The position numbers and the translations under genes were made by a program. Positions 16,252 to 24,020 of a stretch of 26,582 nucleotides of DNA are shown here, piece by piece. The stretch lies in NCBI GenBank assembly GCA_964494205.1, contig CAZBRD010000031.1:1-26582 (forward strand), read 5' to 3'. Positions within the stretch are counted from its first letter, which is position 1, and each line of letters begins with the position of its first letter. The notes below the pieces were generated by a model. That model was not told the DNA's origin, did no database searches, and saw nothing but the letters and a program-made list of their open reading frames with translations. The stretch comes from JBBTCX01 sp964494205. Its GTDB lineage: Bacteria > Planctomycetota > Phycisphaerae > UBA1845.

Positions 16252-16512
16252 TTACGCACAAACCACGCGGGATACTTCTGGAATCTGATCCTTGAGGTTC
16301 TTTTCGATGCCCAGAGCGAGGGTCAACGAGCTTGAGGGGCAACCGATACAGGCTCCGAGCAGTCTGACTCGCACCACACCGTCATCATCGACCTCGACAA
16401 GTTCGATGTCGCCCCCATCCCGCCGGACCAGCGGCTTAAGAGTATGAAGCACGGCCTCGACGCGATCGGTTAGCGTTTCAGGCTTCTTGGTTGCGGTACG
16501 ACCACGCGCCAT
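16252..16512 (-). CDS. NifU C-terminal domain Fe-S scaffold/carrier protein
   Basis: An 86-residue stand-alone NifU C-terminal (Nfu-type) domain, which binds a 4Fe-4S cluster at a dimer interface and hands it to target proteins in the cytosol. The cluster ligands are Cys55 and Cys58 in GACIGCPSS; the upstream LVRRDGGDIELVEVD (28-42) is also typical. The N-terminal ten residues are basic and non-conserved. The start is ATG 16512. A final Cys85 (VVCA) is outside the motif. Neighbours are miaA downstream and rex upstream with gaps of over 130 bases, so it may be transcribed alone. The 131 bases between it and rex show no feature. Confidence 0.93.
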   Translation of the reverse strand: MARGRTATKKPETLTDRVEAVLHTLKPLVRRDGGDIELVEVDDDGVVRVRLLGACIGCPSSSLTLALGIEKNLKDQIPEVSRVVCA

Positions 16513-16643
16513 CAGATTGGTTCCATCGGTCGAAGAGCAGGAAAATCGCGCGACCCGGCGACCGACGCGCGGTCATTCTACTCATTCGTTCTCAATAGTT
16601 TACATCGATTGGGGACGCGGAACAAGGAATCGCTCCGCTTCTC

Positions 16644-17288
16644 CTATGTTGACGGGGTCAAAATCTGGAATGAAAGCTGCTCCAAGTGCACAGCCAGGTC
16701 GACCGAGGCAACCGCTACCCGCGAATCATGCTGCAGCGCAACCGGCGCGAAATTTAGCACCCCGCGAATGCCCGCTGCCACCATTTCCTCAAATGCCGTT
16801 TGGGCGGCCGGTGTCGGAACAGCAAGAATGCCCAACTTGATCGAATGTCGCTCAGCCGTTTCCCGCATCTCGGCGGGGTCCTGCACGCGCAACGGGATCG
16901 AGCCCTGCACGGTTGTCCCGATCTTTGTGGGGTCTTTGTCGAAAACGGCCATCACGTCGAACCCACGACCTCCAAACCCGCGAAACGCAATCAACGCCCG
17001 TCCGACGTTTCCGACGCCAACCAGCATCACGTTCAGCTTCTTGTCCGTGCCAAGAATCCGCCGCATGCGCCCAGCCAACTCAGCCACTCGATAGCCCACA
17101 CCCGGCTGACCGAATTGTCCGAACCACGCAAGGTCTTTTCGAACCTGTGCATCCGACAGGCCTAGTGACTCACCCAAGTCCTTGCTCGAAACTGTGTGCC
17201 GATCGTTCGCCTGAAATAGCTCTAGTTCGCGAAGATAAAGGCTCAATCGTCGAACCACAGGAATCGGAATTTGATCGTTTCTGGCCAT
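16644..17288 (-). CDS. rex: Redox-sensing transcriptional repressor Rex
   Basis: A 214-residue NADH/NAD+-responsive repressor. The N-terminal winged helix (about 1-80) contains VSSKDLGESLGLSDAQVRKDLAWFGQFG (33-60), the recognition region typical of Rex, with PGVGYRV just after. The Rossmann domain begins at LNVMLVGVGNVGRAL with GVGNVG at 91-96, followed by the dinucleotide-binding acidic position in VFDKDP (115-120). The C-terminal helix (VDLAVHLEQLSFQIL) would swap between the dimer subunits. Rex proteins control fermentation and respiration genes according to redox state. No clear Rex operator (TTGTG...CACAA palindrome) was seen in the divergent gap 17289-17476 or elsewhere. Confidence 0.95.
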   Translation of the reverse strand: MARNDQIPIPVVRRLSLYLRELELFQANDRHTVSSKDLGESLGLSDAQVRKDLAWFGQFGQPGVGYRVAELAGRMRRILGTDKKLNVMLVGVGNVGRALIAFRGFGGRGFDVMAVFDKDPTKIGTTVQGSIPLRVQDPAEMRETAERHSIKLGILAVPTPAAQTAFEEMVAAGIRGVLNFAPVALQHDSRVAVASVDLAVHLEQLSFQILTPST

Positions 17289-17400
17289 GCGTATCGGAAT
17301 CGCCCTCCAATCCTCGGTTTCGTACCCCTAATCGAAACTTCATGCAATTCCGCATGCCCCCGCTGATCGCGCCGGGCGGTAACTCGAATCATTCGCCTGC

Positions 17401-17429
17401 TTGACGTAATTCCGGTAGCTTTCTAAGTT
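17401..17429 (+). promoter_or_regulatory. Candidate sigma-70-type promoter for the secreted helical protein
   Basis: TTGACG at 17401-17406 (five of six to TTGACA), a 17-base spacer and TAAGTT at 17424-17429 (three of six to TATAAT) lie about 48 bases before the ATG at 17477. The spacing is ideal; the -10 is weak. It lies in the 188-base divergent gap shared with rex. Confidence 0.4.
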
Positions 17430-17476
17430 TCTGGGCTTCGGTCGAGCGTCGACCGGTCCTGAAGTGGAGACCCCGA

Positions 17477-18571
17477 ATGAAAGTTACTTCCTCGTCACCG
17501 GCCGCGTGGATCATACCTTTGCTGATCCTCATTCCCGGGCTGGTGCACGGCCAAGCAGCCGCCCCTGCAACGTCGACCAACCCTGAAGATGCCAACATCA
17601 ACGGCATTCGCAATATGGGAACGATCAGTACGGTCGACCAGGCGAAGATCGAGCGCTGGATCAATCACGAAATCACCGCAGCTGAGAATGCTGTGGCAGC
17701 CAATCCGGCGGCAGTGCAGCAGTTGCGCGAACACTTTCAGGCGCAGCTAAAGAATTCCGGTAACTCGCCCGCCTTTACCTCACAATTAGTCGCGCAGACG
17801 GCCGCCACGGTGGTTCCGAAACTATCCAATAAGAACTTCGATTGGCATGTTGCACACGCACTCGTGCTTGAACTGGCTAACGTGAAGCAGAAGGAGGCAG
17901 CCACAGCGCTCCTCGCGGCCCTTAAGTCGCCCTCGTCGGTGGTGCGTGCCGTCGCCGCGCGGGGGCTTGATGATCTGAAAACGGCCATCGCTGGCGATCA
18001 GGTACTTCTTCCAAAGGTCATTCAGGAACTTCAGGCCGCCGGTATCGCAGAAACTTCAGGCCCAGTGCTCTCTCGAATCTATCCCGCGTTGGGCTACAAC
18101 GCGCAAGCCGCCTTCGGACCGGCCTTCACCGCGTATCTCGCCATCTTCGATGCCCGCATTGCGACTCGCAAAGCCAATCCAACCACGCCCGACGGGGCAG
18201 AGACCGCTGCATTCGAATTCCTGGCTGATCCTGAAGTAATTAAGTTGATGACTCCAGCCCAAAAGACCGCGCTGGTTGCAAGGTTAGCCGTTTTCTTCCG
18301 CCTCGACGCCGAACGATACAACGCTCCCAATCTGAACTTCCCGCAACAGGATGTCATTGAACGCCTGCTGTCAATTGAAGAGGAACTCCTCGATGCGTGT
18401 GTCGGCGCAAACCCGCAATCCGGAAAGGTAAGGGCAGCGCTTGAACAAGGCGGCTGGACGAATCGACAGGCCGTTGTCACAGAAGTCCATAAATGGGTGG
18501 GCGATGCCGCCAGCAATACACAGGGAGTCGTCAACGCCGCGCCTTGGAGTGTCCCCGTCGGCGCGCCGTGA
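17477..18571 (+). CDS. Secreted alpha-helical (HEAT-like) protein of unknown function
   Basis: A 364-residue protein with a signal peptide: a hydrophobic core at about 10-22 and a likely cleavage site after VHG (residue 25). The mature part is Ala-rich and mostly helical. A stretch at about 122-170 (VAHALVLELANVKQKEAATALLAAL, SSVVRAVAARGLDDL) has the spacing of HEAT or PBS-lyase-like repeats. Nothing catalytic is visible. The start is well supported: GTGGAGA lies 6-8 bases before the ATG. It is divergent from rex and ends 168 bases before oppA, so it is probably monocistronic. I do not recognise an orthologue; a scaffold or chaperone role in the periplasm would be guesswork. Confidence 0.8.
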   Translation: MKVTSSSPAAWIIPLLILIPGLVHGQAAAPATSTNPEDANINGIRNMGTISTVDQAKIERWINHEITAAENAVAANPAAVQQLREHFQAQLKNSGNSPAFTSQLVAQTAATVVPKLSNKNFDWHVAHALVLELANVKQKEAATALLAALKSPSSVVRAVAARGLDDLKTAIAGDQVLLPKVIQELQAAGIAETSGPVLSRIYPALGYNAQAAFGPAFTAYLAIFDARIATRKANPTTPDGAETAAFEFLADPEVIKLMTPAQKTALVARLAVFFRLDAERYNAPNLNFPQQDVIERLLSIEEELLDACVGANPQSGKVRAALEQGGWTNRQAVVTEVHKWVGDAASNTQGVVNAAPWSVPVGAP

Positions 18572-18622
18572 ACTTGACTTGGCGAAGCGTCACCATGCTC
18601 CTCGAGATCATCAACCTTCTCC

Positions 18623-18655
18623 GGGTGGCACGGTCAAGCAGCAGCTTGGCCGTGG
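18623..18655. repeat. 33-base hairpin repeat, copy 2
   Basis: Same element as 16139-16171, same orientation, one base different (loop AGCA). Arms CACGGTCAAGC (18629-18639) and GCTTGGCCGTG (18644-18654). It lies in the gap between the secreted helical protein and oppA. A small second hairpin, TTGGTT/AACCAA at 18672-18687, follows. Confidence 0.8.
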
Positions 18656-18739
18656 AAAAAGTCGTCTCATGTTGGTTCATCAACCAATGAATAACTCAAG
18701 GCATTGTGAATGACCGACCGAAACCGCTGATTAATAACC

Positions 18740-20608
18740 GTGTTTCGAAACCTGCTCATCGCATGCTTCGTTAGTTCGATACTCATCATCCTTACCTTTG
18801 GCTTCCGCGCGGTCGACACACCAGCCGATCTTCGGTACCTCAATCCATCCGACATCCACACGCTCGATCCCGCCCGCATGAGCTGGACGCAGGACTTCCG
18901 CGTAGCCATCAACATCTGGGAAGGCCTGACCGCGATTGATCCCAAGTCCATGCAGCCGGTTGCAGGTGCTGCTTTGTTCCCTCCCGAAGTTTCGGACGAC
19001 GGCAAGACGTACCGCTTCACCATCCGTGATGACGCTCGCTGGTCAAATGGCGAGTACGTCACCGCACAGGACTTCTTTCGCGGATGGCGACGCGCGATGG
19101 AGCCGGGCACAGCCGCCGACTACTCCGTCTTTTTCACCGACCACATCGTCGGAGCAAAGCAATACGTCGATTGGCGACACGACGAAGTCAATAAACTCGT
19201 CGCCCTAGGAAAACAGGTTGGCGCCGCAAACCAGACCCCCTTGCGCAAGCAAGGGACCAATCAGAACCGCGACCGCAAGGGAGCGGCCTCTTCGGATGTT
19301 GCAGATACGTCGCATCGTTTCACTAACCTCGAAATCGCAAACCATGCTCACCAACTCGACCGCGCCTTCGAGCAAGTCGGCCTCCGTGCCATTGATGAGC
19401 ACACACTCGAAGTCGCTCTCATTCAACCGTGTGCATATTTTCCCGACCTTGTGGCCAGCCCTGTCTTCTCCCCTATTCACTCCAGCATCGAACGAATGCG
19501 CGAAGGGATTGATGATCTCCCCATCACAGCAGAAGCCCTCGTCGTCTACGACCCGCAGTGGACCAAACCCGAACCGCAGAAAAATGGTTATCCCGGCCTC
19601 ATCACTAACGGCCCTTATCGCCTAGCCGATTGGGTGCTGAAGCGTCGCGCGCGACTCGAAGTCAATCCATACCACCGTGAGGCCGCGACCATCACCTGCA
19701 GGACAATCGACATGCTGGTTTACGACAACGTCGACGCGGCGCTCATGGCCTACGAAGCGGGCGATCTCGACTTCCTGCCCGGCATCGATGTCAGCTACGA
19801 CCATGAAATCGCCAGATTGGCCTCAACCGGAGTTCGACCCGACTTTCACCTCTGCCCGGTTCTGGCCACCATGTTCATGAACCTCAACTGCAAAAGCGAA
19901 ATCGTGAACGGTCAACGAAATCCGTTCGTCGACTCTCGTGTTCGAAAAGCGTTCGCCCTCGCGGTGGACAAGAAGCTCGTCGTTGAAAATGTGCTGGGGC
20001 GCGGCGATCGCGTCGCAACGTCTTTCATTCCTGCCAATTCGATACCCGGATACATGCCACCCATCGGTCCGAATCCGAACGAGGATCTCGCACGGTCGCT
20101 ATTGTCAGAAGCTGGATTCCCAAATGGCGTCGGTCTCCCTCCCATCCAGTTCCTATATACGATGACCGACGAGAAACTGTGCCAGGCGCTGGCACGCATG
20201 TGGCAGGAAACGCTTGGTGCGAGAATTGAGCTGATCTCCAAAGAAAGCAAGACATTCGCCGACGACAAGCAAAACCGCCGCTACATGATCGCCAAGGGCA
20301 ACTGGTACGCCGACTACAACGACCCCACCACATTCCTCGACACGCTGGCCACCGGCAATGGCAACAACGACAGCGGATTCTCAAACGGCCAATTTGATCG
20401 ACTCCTCATCCAAGCACGCGGCGAGACCGACGTTGTTCGACGCTCGGCTCTCCTCCGCGAGGCCGAATCGATTGTTGTTCAACAGGAATTTCCGATCATT
20501 CCAATTCTCCACTACTCCACCGCCATCGCGATCAACCCAAAGATTCACGGCCTGCATCCCAATCCGCGACTTTGGTTTCCGTTCAAATACGTCACGGTGA
20601 CTCGATGA
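18740..20608 (+). CDS. oppA: Oligopeptide-type ABC transporter substrate-binding protein
   Basis: A 622-residue family 5 solute-binding protein that would capture peptides outside the membrane and deliver them to the OppBC channel. An N-terminal hydrophobic stretch (4-21) serves as signal or anchor; no lipobox is present. Family landmarks are LNPSDIHTLDPARM (34-47), the dipeptide-transporter stretch NIWEGLTAIDP (58-68), TNGPYRLADWV (289-299), DSRVRKAFALAVDKKLVVENVL (395-416) and the C-terminal GNWYADYNDPTTFLD. A GTG start at 18740 follows a gap without Shine-Dalgarno. A basic, low-complexity insert at about 160-190 (KQVGAANQTPLRKQGTNQNR) is encoded partly by a hairpin-forming repeat. The stop overlaps the oppB start as ATGA. 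At 622 residues it is longer than typical OppA (about 540). Confidence 0.93.
   Translation: MFRNLLIACFVSSILIILTFGFRAVDTPADLRYLNPSDIHTLDPARMSWTQDFRVAINIWEGLTAIDPKSMQPVAGAALFPPEVSDDGKTYRFTIRDDARWSNGEYVTAQDFFRGWRRAMEPGTAADYSVFFTDHIVGAKQYVDWRHDEVNKLVALGKQVGAANQTPLRKQGTNQNRDRKGAASSDVADTSHRFTNLEIANHAHQLDRAFEQVGLRAIDEHTLEVALIQPCAYFPDLVASPVFSPIHSSIERMREGIDDLPITAEALVVYDPQWTKPEPQKNGYPGLITNGPYRLADWVLKRRARLEVNPYHREAATITCRTIDMLVYDNVDAALMAYEAGDLDFLPGIDVSYDHEIARLASTGVRPDFHLCPVLATMFMNLNCKSEIVNGQRNPFVDSRVRKAFALAVDKKLVVENVLGRGDRVATSFIPANSIPGYMPPIGPNPNEDLARSLLSEAGFPNGVGLPPIQFLYTMTDEKLCQALARMWQETLGARIELISKESKTFADDKQNRRYMIAKGNWYADYNDPTTFLDTLATGNGNNDSGFSNGQFDRLLIQARGETDVVRRSALLREAESIVVQQEFPIIPILHYSTAIAINPKIHGLHPNPRLWFPFKYVTVTR
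19238..19255. repeat. Hairpin insert inside oppA
   Basis: A perfect 7-base stem, CCCTTGC (19238-19244) and GCAAGGG (19249-19255), with a GCAA tetraloop. It is followed by an imperfect CCGC...GCGG stem at 19267-19286. Together they encode the Gln/Arg/Asn-rich insert in the substrate-binding protein. The pattern resembles palindromic elements seen in gaps elsewhere, so an in-frame insertion is the likely origin. Confidence 0.5.
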
Positions 20609-21525
20609 TCCGCGTCATCGCTCGACGACTGATCGGCGGAATGCTCACCGTCTTTTTCGTCTACGCCCTGACTTTTCTCATGGTGGTGACCGTCCCGGGT
20701 CAGCGATTCAGCAGCGGACAGCGCAACCTCGCACCCGAAATCGAATCGGCCCTCCGCATCCGCTACAACCTCGACAACCACTGGGACTATTTCTGGCAAT
20801 ACCTTACTCGCGCGCTTCGTCTCGACTTCGGCCCGAGCTTCAGCTACGTCGACTGGACGTGCAATCAGATTATTGCGGACGCCCTGCCCATCTCGATGAC
20901 CATTGGCCTGCTCGCGATCGCGCTCGCCCTTTGCATCGGAGTGCCTGTCGGCGTTCTGGGAGCGGTGCGACGACACAGTCTTTTCGACGTCGGCACACTC
21001 GGCGTCATCCTGCTCGGCATCTCAGTGCCAACCTTTGTCACCGGCACGTTCATGTTGATTGTCTTTGCAGTACTCCTGCCGCTGGCCCCAATCGGCGGTT
21101 GGGGAACGCTCGCACATTTGCCGCTTCCCGTCATCACACTTTCTTTGCCATTCACGGCCTACATCGCACGACTGACGCGGGTCAGCATGCTCGACGTCAT
21201 GAGCGCCGACTTTATCCGCACTGGCCTGGCGATGGGCCTGCCGCGACACCACGTGATCTGGAACCAAGCACTCCGCGTCGCGATTCTCCCAGTAATCAGC
21301 TACTTGGGCCCCGCAACCGCACAAGCCATCACCGGCTCTTTCGTAGTTGAGAGAGTTTTCGGCGTCCCCGGCCTCGGCCAACATTTCGTCAACGCCGCGC
21401 TCAATGTTGACCCGGGGCTTATCCTTGGCACTGTGCTCGTCTTCTCGACCATCCTCGTCGTGATGAATCTCCTCACCGACGTTCTCTATGCATGGGTCGA
21501 TCCGCGCGTCGCGGGAGCTGTTTGA
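20605..21525 (+). CDS. oppB: Oligopeptide-type ABC transporter permease OppB
   Basis: A 306-residue inner-membrane permease of the OppB/DppB family with about six membrane segments: one at about 8-28, then a periplasmic loop with LRIRYNLDNHWDYFWQYL, and five more from 95 on. The cytoplasmic EAA-type loop that docks the ATPase is around 210-235 (SADFIRTGLAMGLPRHHVIWNQALR). FVVERVFGVPGLGQHFVNA (about 253-271) is a strong family mark. The start ATG 20605 overlaps the oppA stop (ATGA); an in-frame ATG 33 bases upstream lies inside oppA. Translation is coupled to oppA and to oppC. Confidence 0.93.
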   Translation: MIRVIARRLIGGMLTVFFVYALTFLMVVTVPGQRFSSGQRNLAPEIESALRIRYNLDNHWDYFWQYLTRALRLDFGPSFSYVDWTCNQIIADALPISMTIGLLAIALALCIGVPVGVLGAVRRHSLFDVGTLGVILLGISVPTFVTGTFMLIVFAVLLPLAPIGGWGTLAHLPLPVITLSLPFTAYIARLTRVSMLDVMSADFIRTGLAMGLPRHHVIWNQALRVAILPVISYLGPATAQAITGSFVVERVFGVPGLGQHFVNAALNVDPGLILGTVLVFSTILVVMNLLTDVLYAWVDPRVAGAV

Positions 21526-22541
21526 TGGGATCCAACGCACCCACAATTCTCGTCCCCGCCACCGCGTGGATTCGATTCCGTAAGAACCCGACAGCCAAAG
21601 TCGGTGCGGTCGTACTCGGCGCGCTTGTCATTGTCAGCGTGTTGGCACTTCCGCTTTCACTGCGCTGGTTCGACGTTCAATCGCTGGACAAGGCAGTCCG
21701 TCACGCGCCGAGTCGAACACCAGTCGTTTCAATCGATCGCTACATGCAAACGTCGTCGTCAAGCGATCCAGAAGCAACCACCGCCATTACTCGCGCGGCC
21801 CATCGCACGTCGTCGCTCTTCGGCCACGACAATCTTGGTCGCAGTCTTTTCTTTCGCGCTGCACTTGGCTTCATCATCAGCGGACTCATCGGACTCGCCG
21901 CAGCGCTCATGGCCGTAGTGGTAGGCGGGTTGTGGGGGTCGATTTCCGGCCTGGTCGGTGGCCGCGTCGACTGGGCATTGATGCGAATCGTCGACGTACT
22001 GTACGGATTGCCGTACATCCTGATGGTTATCCTGATGCGCGTCGCGCTCGCCCCGCCGCTCACCAAACTCTTCGGCCAACAATCACGCTACGCCAACATC
22101 GTCATCCTTCTGCTCGCGATCGGCAGCGTCAGCTGGCTGACGATGGCCCGTGTCGTTCGCGGCCAAGTTCTGTCTCTCAAATCGCAGCTATTCGTCGAAG
22201 CTGCCCGCGTCTCCGGCGCTTCAACGTTCTACATCATTCGCCGCCATATTCTCCCCAATCTCGTCGGACCGATGACCGTCTACGCGACGCTCGTCGTTCC
22301 GCAGGCGATTTTGCAGGAAGCTTTTCTGAGTTTTCTCGGCATAGGAATTCAACAACCCGTGCCGTCGCTCGGCCGCCTCGCGGCTGACGGCGTTCAGGCC
22401 GTCAACACGTTTGTCGGTTTCTGGTGGCTCATTGCATTCCCCTGTGGAATCCTTGTAATTACCCTGCTGGCGTTGAACTTTCTGGGAGATGGATTGCGTG
22501 ACGCGTTTGACCCGAAATCGCAAGCGTCGACGTTGTTGTGA
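21525..22541 (+). CDS. oppC: Oligopeptide-type ABC transporter permease OppC
   Basis: A 338-residue permease, second channel subunit. A first membrane segment at about 25-46 is followed by a periplasmic stretch and the family motif LFGHDNLGRSLFFRAALG (about 99-116). Five more segments follow, with the coupling loop EAARVSGASTFYIIRRHILPNL (about 226-247) and EAFLSFLGIGIQQPVPSLGRL (about 266-286). The ATG at 21525 shares its A with the oppB TGA (TGATG), so translation is coupled. The loop between segment 1 and HDNLGR is rich in Ser/Thr/Pro (SSSSDPEATT). No OppD or OppF ATPase follows; the next gene is unrelated. Confidence 0.93.
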   Translation: MGSNAPTILVPATAWIRFRKNPTAKVGAVVLGALVIVSVLALPLSLRWFDVQSLDKAVRHAPSRTPVVSIDRYMQTSSSSDPEATTAITRAAHRTSSLFGHDNLGRSLFFRAALGFIISGLIGLAAALMAVVVGGLWGSISGLVGGRVDWALMRIVDVLYGLPYILMVILMRVALAPPLTKLFGQQSRYANIVILLLAIGSVSWLTMARVVRGQVLSLKSQLFVEAARVSGASTFYIIRRHILPNLVGPMTVYATLVVPQAILQEAFLSFLGIGIQQPVPSLGRLAADGVQAVNTFVGFWWLIAFPCGILVITLLALNFLGDGLRDAFDPKSQASTLL

Positions 22542-22571
22542 TGGATCACCGCAGAATCGCGTCAGAGTTAG

Positions 22572-22611
22572 TTCCCTCTCCCTCTTAGGGAGAGGGTTAG
22601 GGTGAGGGTCT
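22572..22611. repeat. CCCTCTCCC hairpin repeat, copy 2
   Basis: A perfect 9-base inverted repeat, CCCTCTCCC (22574-22582) and GGGAGAGGG (22588-22596), with a TCTTA loop, then a TTAGGGTGAGGGTCT tail. It shares both ends with 7241-7303 in the same orientation. It fills most of the 91-base gap between oppC and the cyclase gene. Elements with this CCCTCTCCC...GGGTGAGGG pattern are widely dispersed in many bacterial genomes, as far as I recall. Confidence 0.8.
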
Positions 22612-22632
22612 TCTTCATTCGGAATCATTCAC

Positions 22633-23253
22633 ATGATCTACGACATCACACCGCGTATCACTGAGTCACTCAAAGTCTGGCCGGGCGATACGCCGCCGTC
22701 GCGCGAAGTTCTTTGCGACATGAAGAAAGGCGCGAACATCACGCTTTCGACTTTGCACGCTACGGTTCATCTCGGTGCACACGTCGATGGCCCAAATCAT
22801 TACGGTGTCGACGCTCCGAGCATAGAGCAGCGGTCGCTTGATTTATATCTCGGCAAATGTCAGGTGATTCGTGTCGATGTGGCGCGACATTCGCGGATCA
22901 GTGCCAAGCAAGTGGCACAAAATATCGGCGCTGAGCGCGTCCTCCTCGCAACGGGTACGTATCCTGACCCGTACGCCTTCCACGAGGACTTCGCTGCGTT
23001 GTCCGTCGATTTGATCGATTATCTGGCTGAGCGGGGTGTGCGGCTGGTGGGCATCGACACGCCGAGCGTGGACTTATTCGATTCCAAAGACCTTCCCGCG
23101 CACAAGGCCATCCTTGGTCATGACATGGCTATCCTGGAAGGCGTCGTCCTTAGCGACGTGCCCGAGGGGTTTTACGAACTCATCGCCCTGCCGCTGCCGC
23201 TGGTCGGGTTTGACGCAAGCCCCGTGCGGGCCATCCTGCGAACCATTTCCTGA
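22633..23253 (+). CDS. Cyclase family protein, kynurenine formamidase-like
   Basis: A 206-residue metal-dependent hydrolase of the cyclase/KynB family. The metal-binding signature HLGAHVDGPNHY is at 46-57, with His46, His50, Asp52 and His56 as likely ligands (the usual form is HxGTHxDxPxH, here Ala49 for Thr). GIDTPSVDLFDS (139-150) and the later HDMAILEG region fit bacterial arylformamidase, which converts N-formylkynurenine to kynurenine in tryptophan breakdown. Length agrees with KynB (about 205-215). Other members act on cyclic diones or isatin, so the exact substrate is not proven. It faces the aminomuconate-deaminase-like gene across 92 bases, and this context favours a kynurenine-pathway role. 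Confidence 0.85.
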   Translation: MIYDITPRITESLKVWPGDTPPSREVLCDMKKGANITLSTLHATVHLGAHVDGPNHYGVDAPSIEQRSLDLYLGKCQVIRVDVARHSRISAKQVAQNIGAERVLLATGTYPDPYAFHEDFAALSVDLIDYLAERGVRLVGIDTPSVDLFDSKDLPAHKAILGHDMAILEGVVLSDVPEGFYELIALPLPLVGFDASPVRAILRTIS

Positions 23254-23345
23254 GTGTTTCACCGATCGGTTTCTCCTTTGCTCCGCCGCGCGAAGCCTAC
23301 CCCCGGCCCTTTTTGTCTTTTGTGACTAGTAATTCGTTACAACGC

Positions 23346-23759
23346 TCAAACCGTCGCGATCACCTTCAACTCGATGTTGATGGGCGTCGGCAACCGGTTC
23401 ACCTCAATTGTAGTACGCGAGGGCTGATTTTCTCGGAAGTATTCCGAATAAATCTTGTTAAACGTGGGAAAATCGGCAGCCATATTGGTCAAAAAGACGG
23501 TAACATCGACAATGTTCTCCCACTTTGACCCCGCGTCCTCGAGCACTGAGCGGACATTTTGAAAGACGGAGCGGCATTGGGCTTCGATGTCGTAGGAGAC
23601 GACTTTGCCGGCTGGGTCCATCGTCACGCCGGGAATCACTTTCGTGCCACGCTGGCGTGGCCCGACGCCGGAAAGAAAGAGCAGGTTCCCGACCCGCCGT
23701 GCATGCGGGTAGGCACCAACGGGTTCCGGGGCTTTTGAACTGTCGATTCGGTCGGTCAT
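23346..23759 (-). CDS. RidA-family protein, probable 2-aminomuconate deaminase
   Basis: A 137-residue trimeric RidA/YjgF/UK114-fold protein. General family marks are GNLLFLSG (24-31), VDVTVFLTNMAADFPTFN (84-101) and PSRTTIEV with the substrate-binding Arg115. The N-terminus PVGAYPHARRVG (13-24) and the loop GVGPRQRGTKVIPGV (31-45) are what I recall from 2-aminomuconate deaminases of the 3-hydroxyanthranilate/nitrobenzoate route, not from ordinary RidA imine deaminases. The reaction would convert 2-aminomuconate to 4-oxalocrotonate, downstream of kynurenine. It converges with the KynB-like gene. No other pathway enzymes lie in the window, so the assignment is inference from motif plus one neighbour. 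Confidence 0.8.
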   Translation of the reverse strand: MTDRIDSSKAPEPVGAYPHARRVGNLLFLSGVGPRQRGTKVIPGVTMDPAGKVVSYDIEAQCRSVFQNVRSVLEDAGSKWENIVDVTVFLTNMAADFPTFNKIYSEYFRENQPSRTTIEVNRLPTPINIELKVIATV

Positions 23760-23882
23760 AGTGAAGCTAGGATACCCTGGCCAGTCGCCGGTGGAAAACC
23801 AGGCCGTGGATTCAGTTCCGGATTAACTCATTACAACCTGTGTTCAAAATGGCTAAATGGCTACGGTGAAAAATTTCTGAGT

Positions 23883-23899
23883 GTGCCATGGCGTGGCAC
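23883..23899. repeat. GTGCCA/TGGCAC hairpin
   Basis: Perfect 6-base inverted repeat (23883-23888 and 23894-23899) with a 5-base loop, at the left side of the repeat cluster upstream of the YWTD gene. Confidence 0.55.
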
Positions 23900-23907
23900 T
23901 CCACTGC

Positions 23908-23938
23908 GAATTACGAATTACAAATGACGAATTACGAA
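23908..23938. repeat. Heptamer tandem repeat (GAATTAC)
   Basis: Four consecutive 7-base units, GAATTAC, GAATTAC, AAATGAC, GAATTAC, then a partial unit. On the minus strand this reads as TTCGTAATTC-type repeats, a dispersed tandem pattern I recall from intergenic DNA of Planctomycetota and Verrucomicrobiota. Confidence 0.7.
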
Positions 23939-23965
23939 ACAAAGTGGAAATCCTGAGGTTATAAA

Positions 23966-23989
23966 CCACCAAGGCACGAAGACACCAAG
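23966..23989. repeat. Octamer tandem repeat (NCAC[C/G]AAG)
   Basis: Three consecutive 8-base units, CCACCAAG, GCACGAAG and ACACCAAG, 28 bases after the heptamer repeat. I associate this type of purine-rich octamer run with intergenic DNA of the same bacterial groups. Confidence 0.65.
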
Positions 23990-23996
23990 ATAGAGT

Positions 23997-24020
23997 GTCG
24001 GGTCTGCGGACCCGACCTAC
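23997..24020. repeat. GTCGGGTC/GGACCCGAC palindrome, copy 1
   Basis: Inverted repeat GTCGGGTC (23997-24004) / GACCCGAC with a 3-4 base loop, followed by CTAC. The 24 bases are repeated exactly at 24424-24447. Confidence 0.75.

Noticed and set aside
23646..23661. Perfect GCCACGC/GCGTGGC hairpin inside the RidA-like gene
   Set aside because: It encodes the GPRQRGTK loop that I recall as conserved in 2-aminomuconate deaminases, so the palindrome is explained by coding rather than by an inserted repeat.
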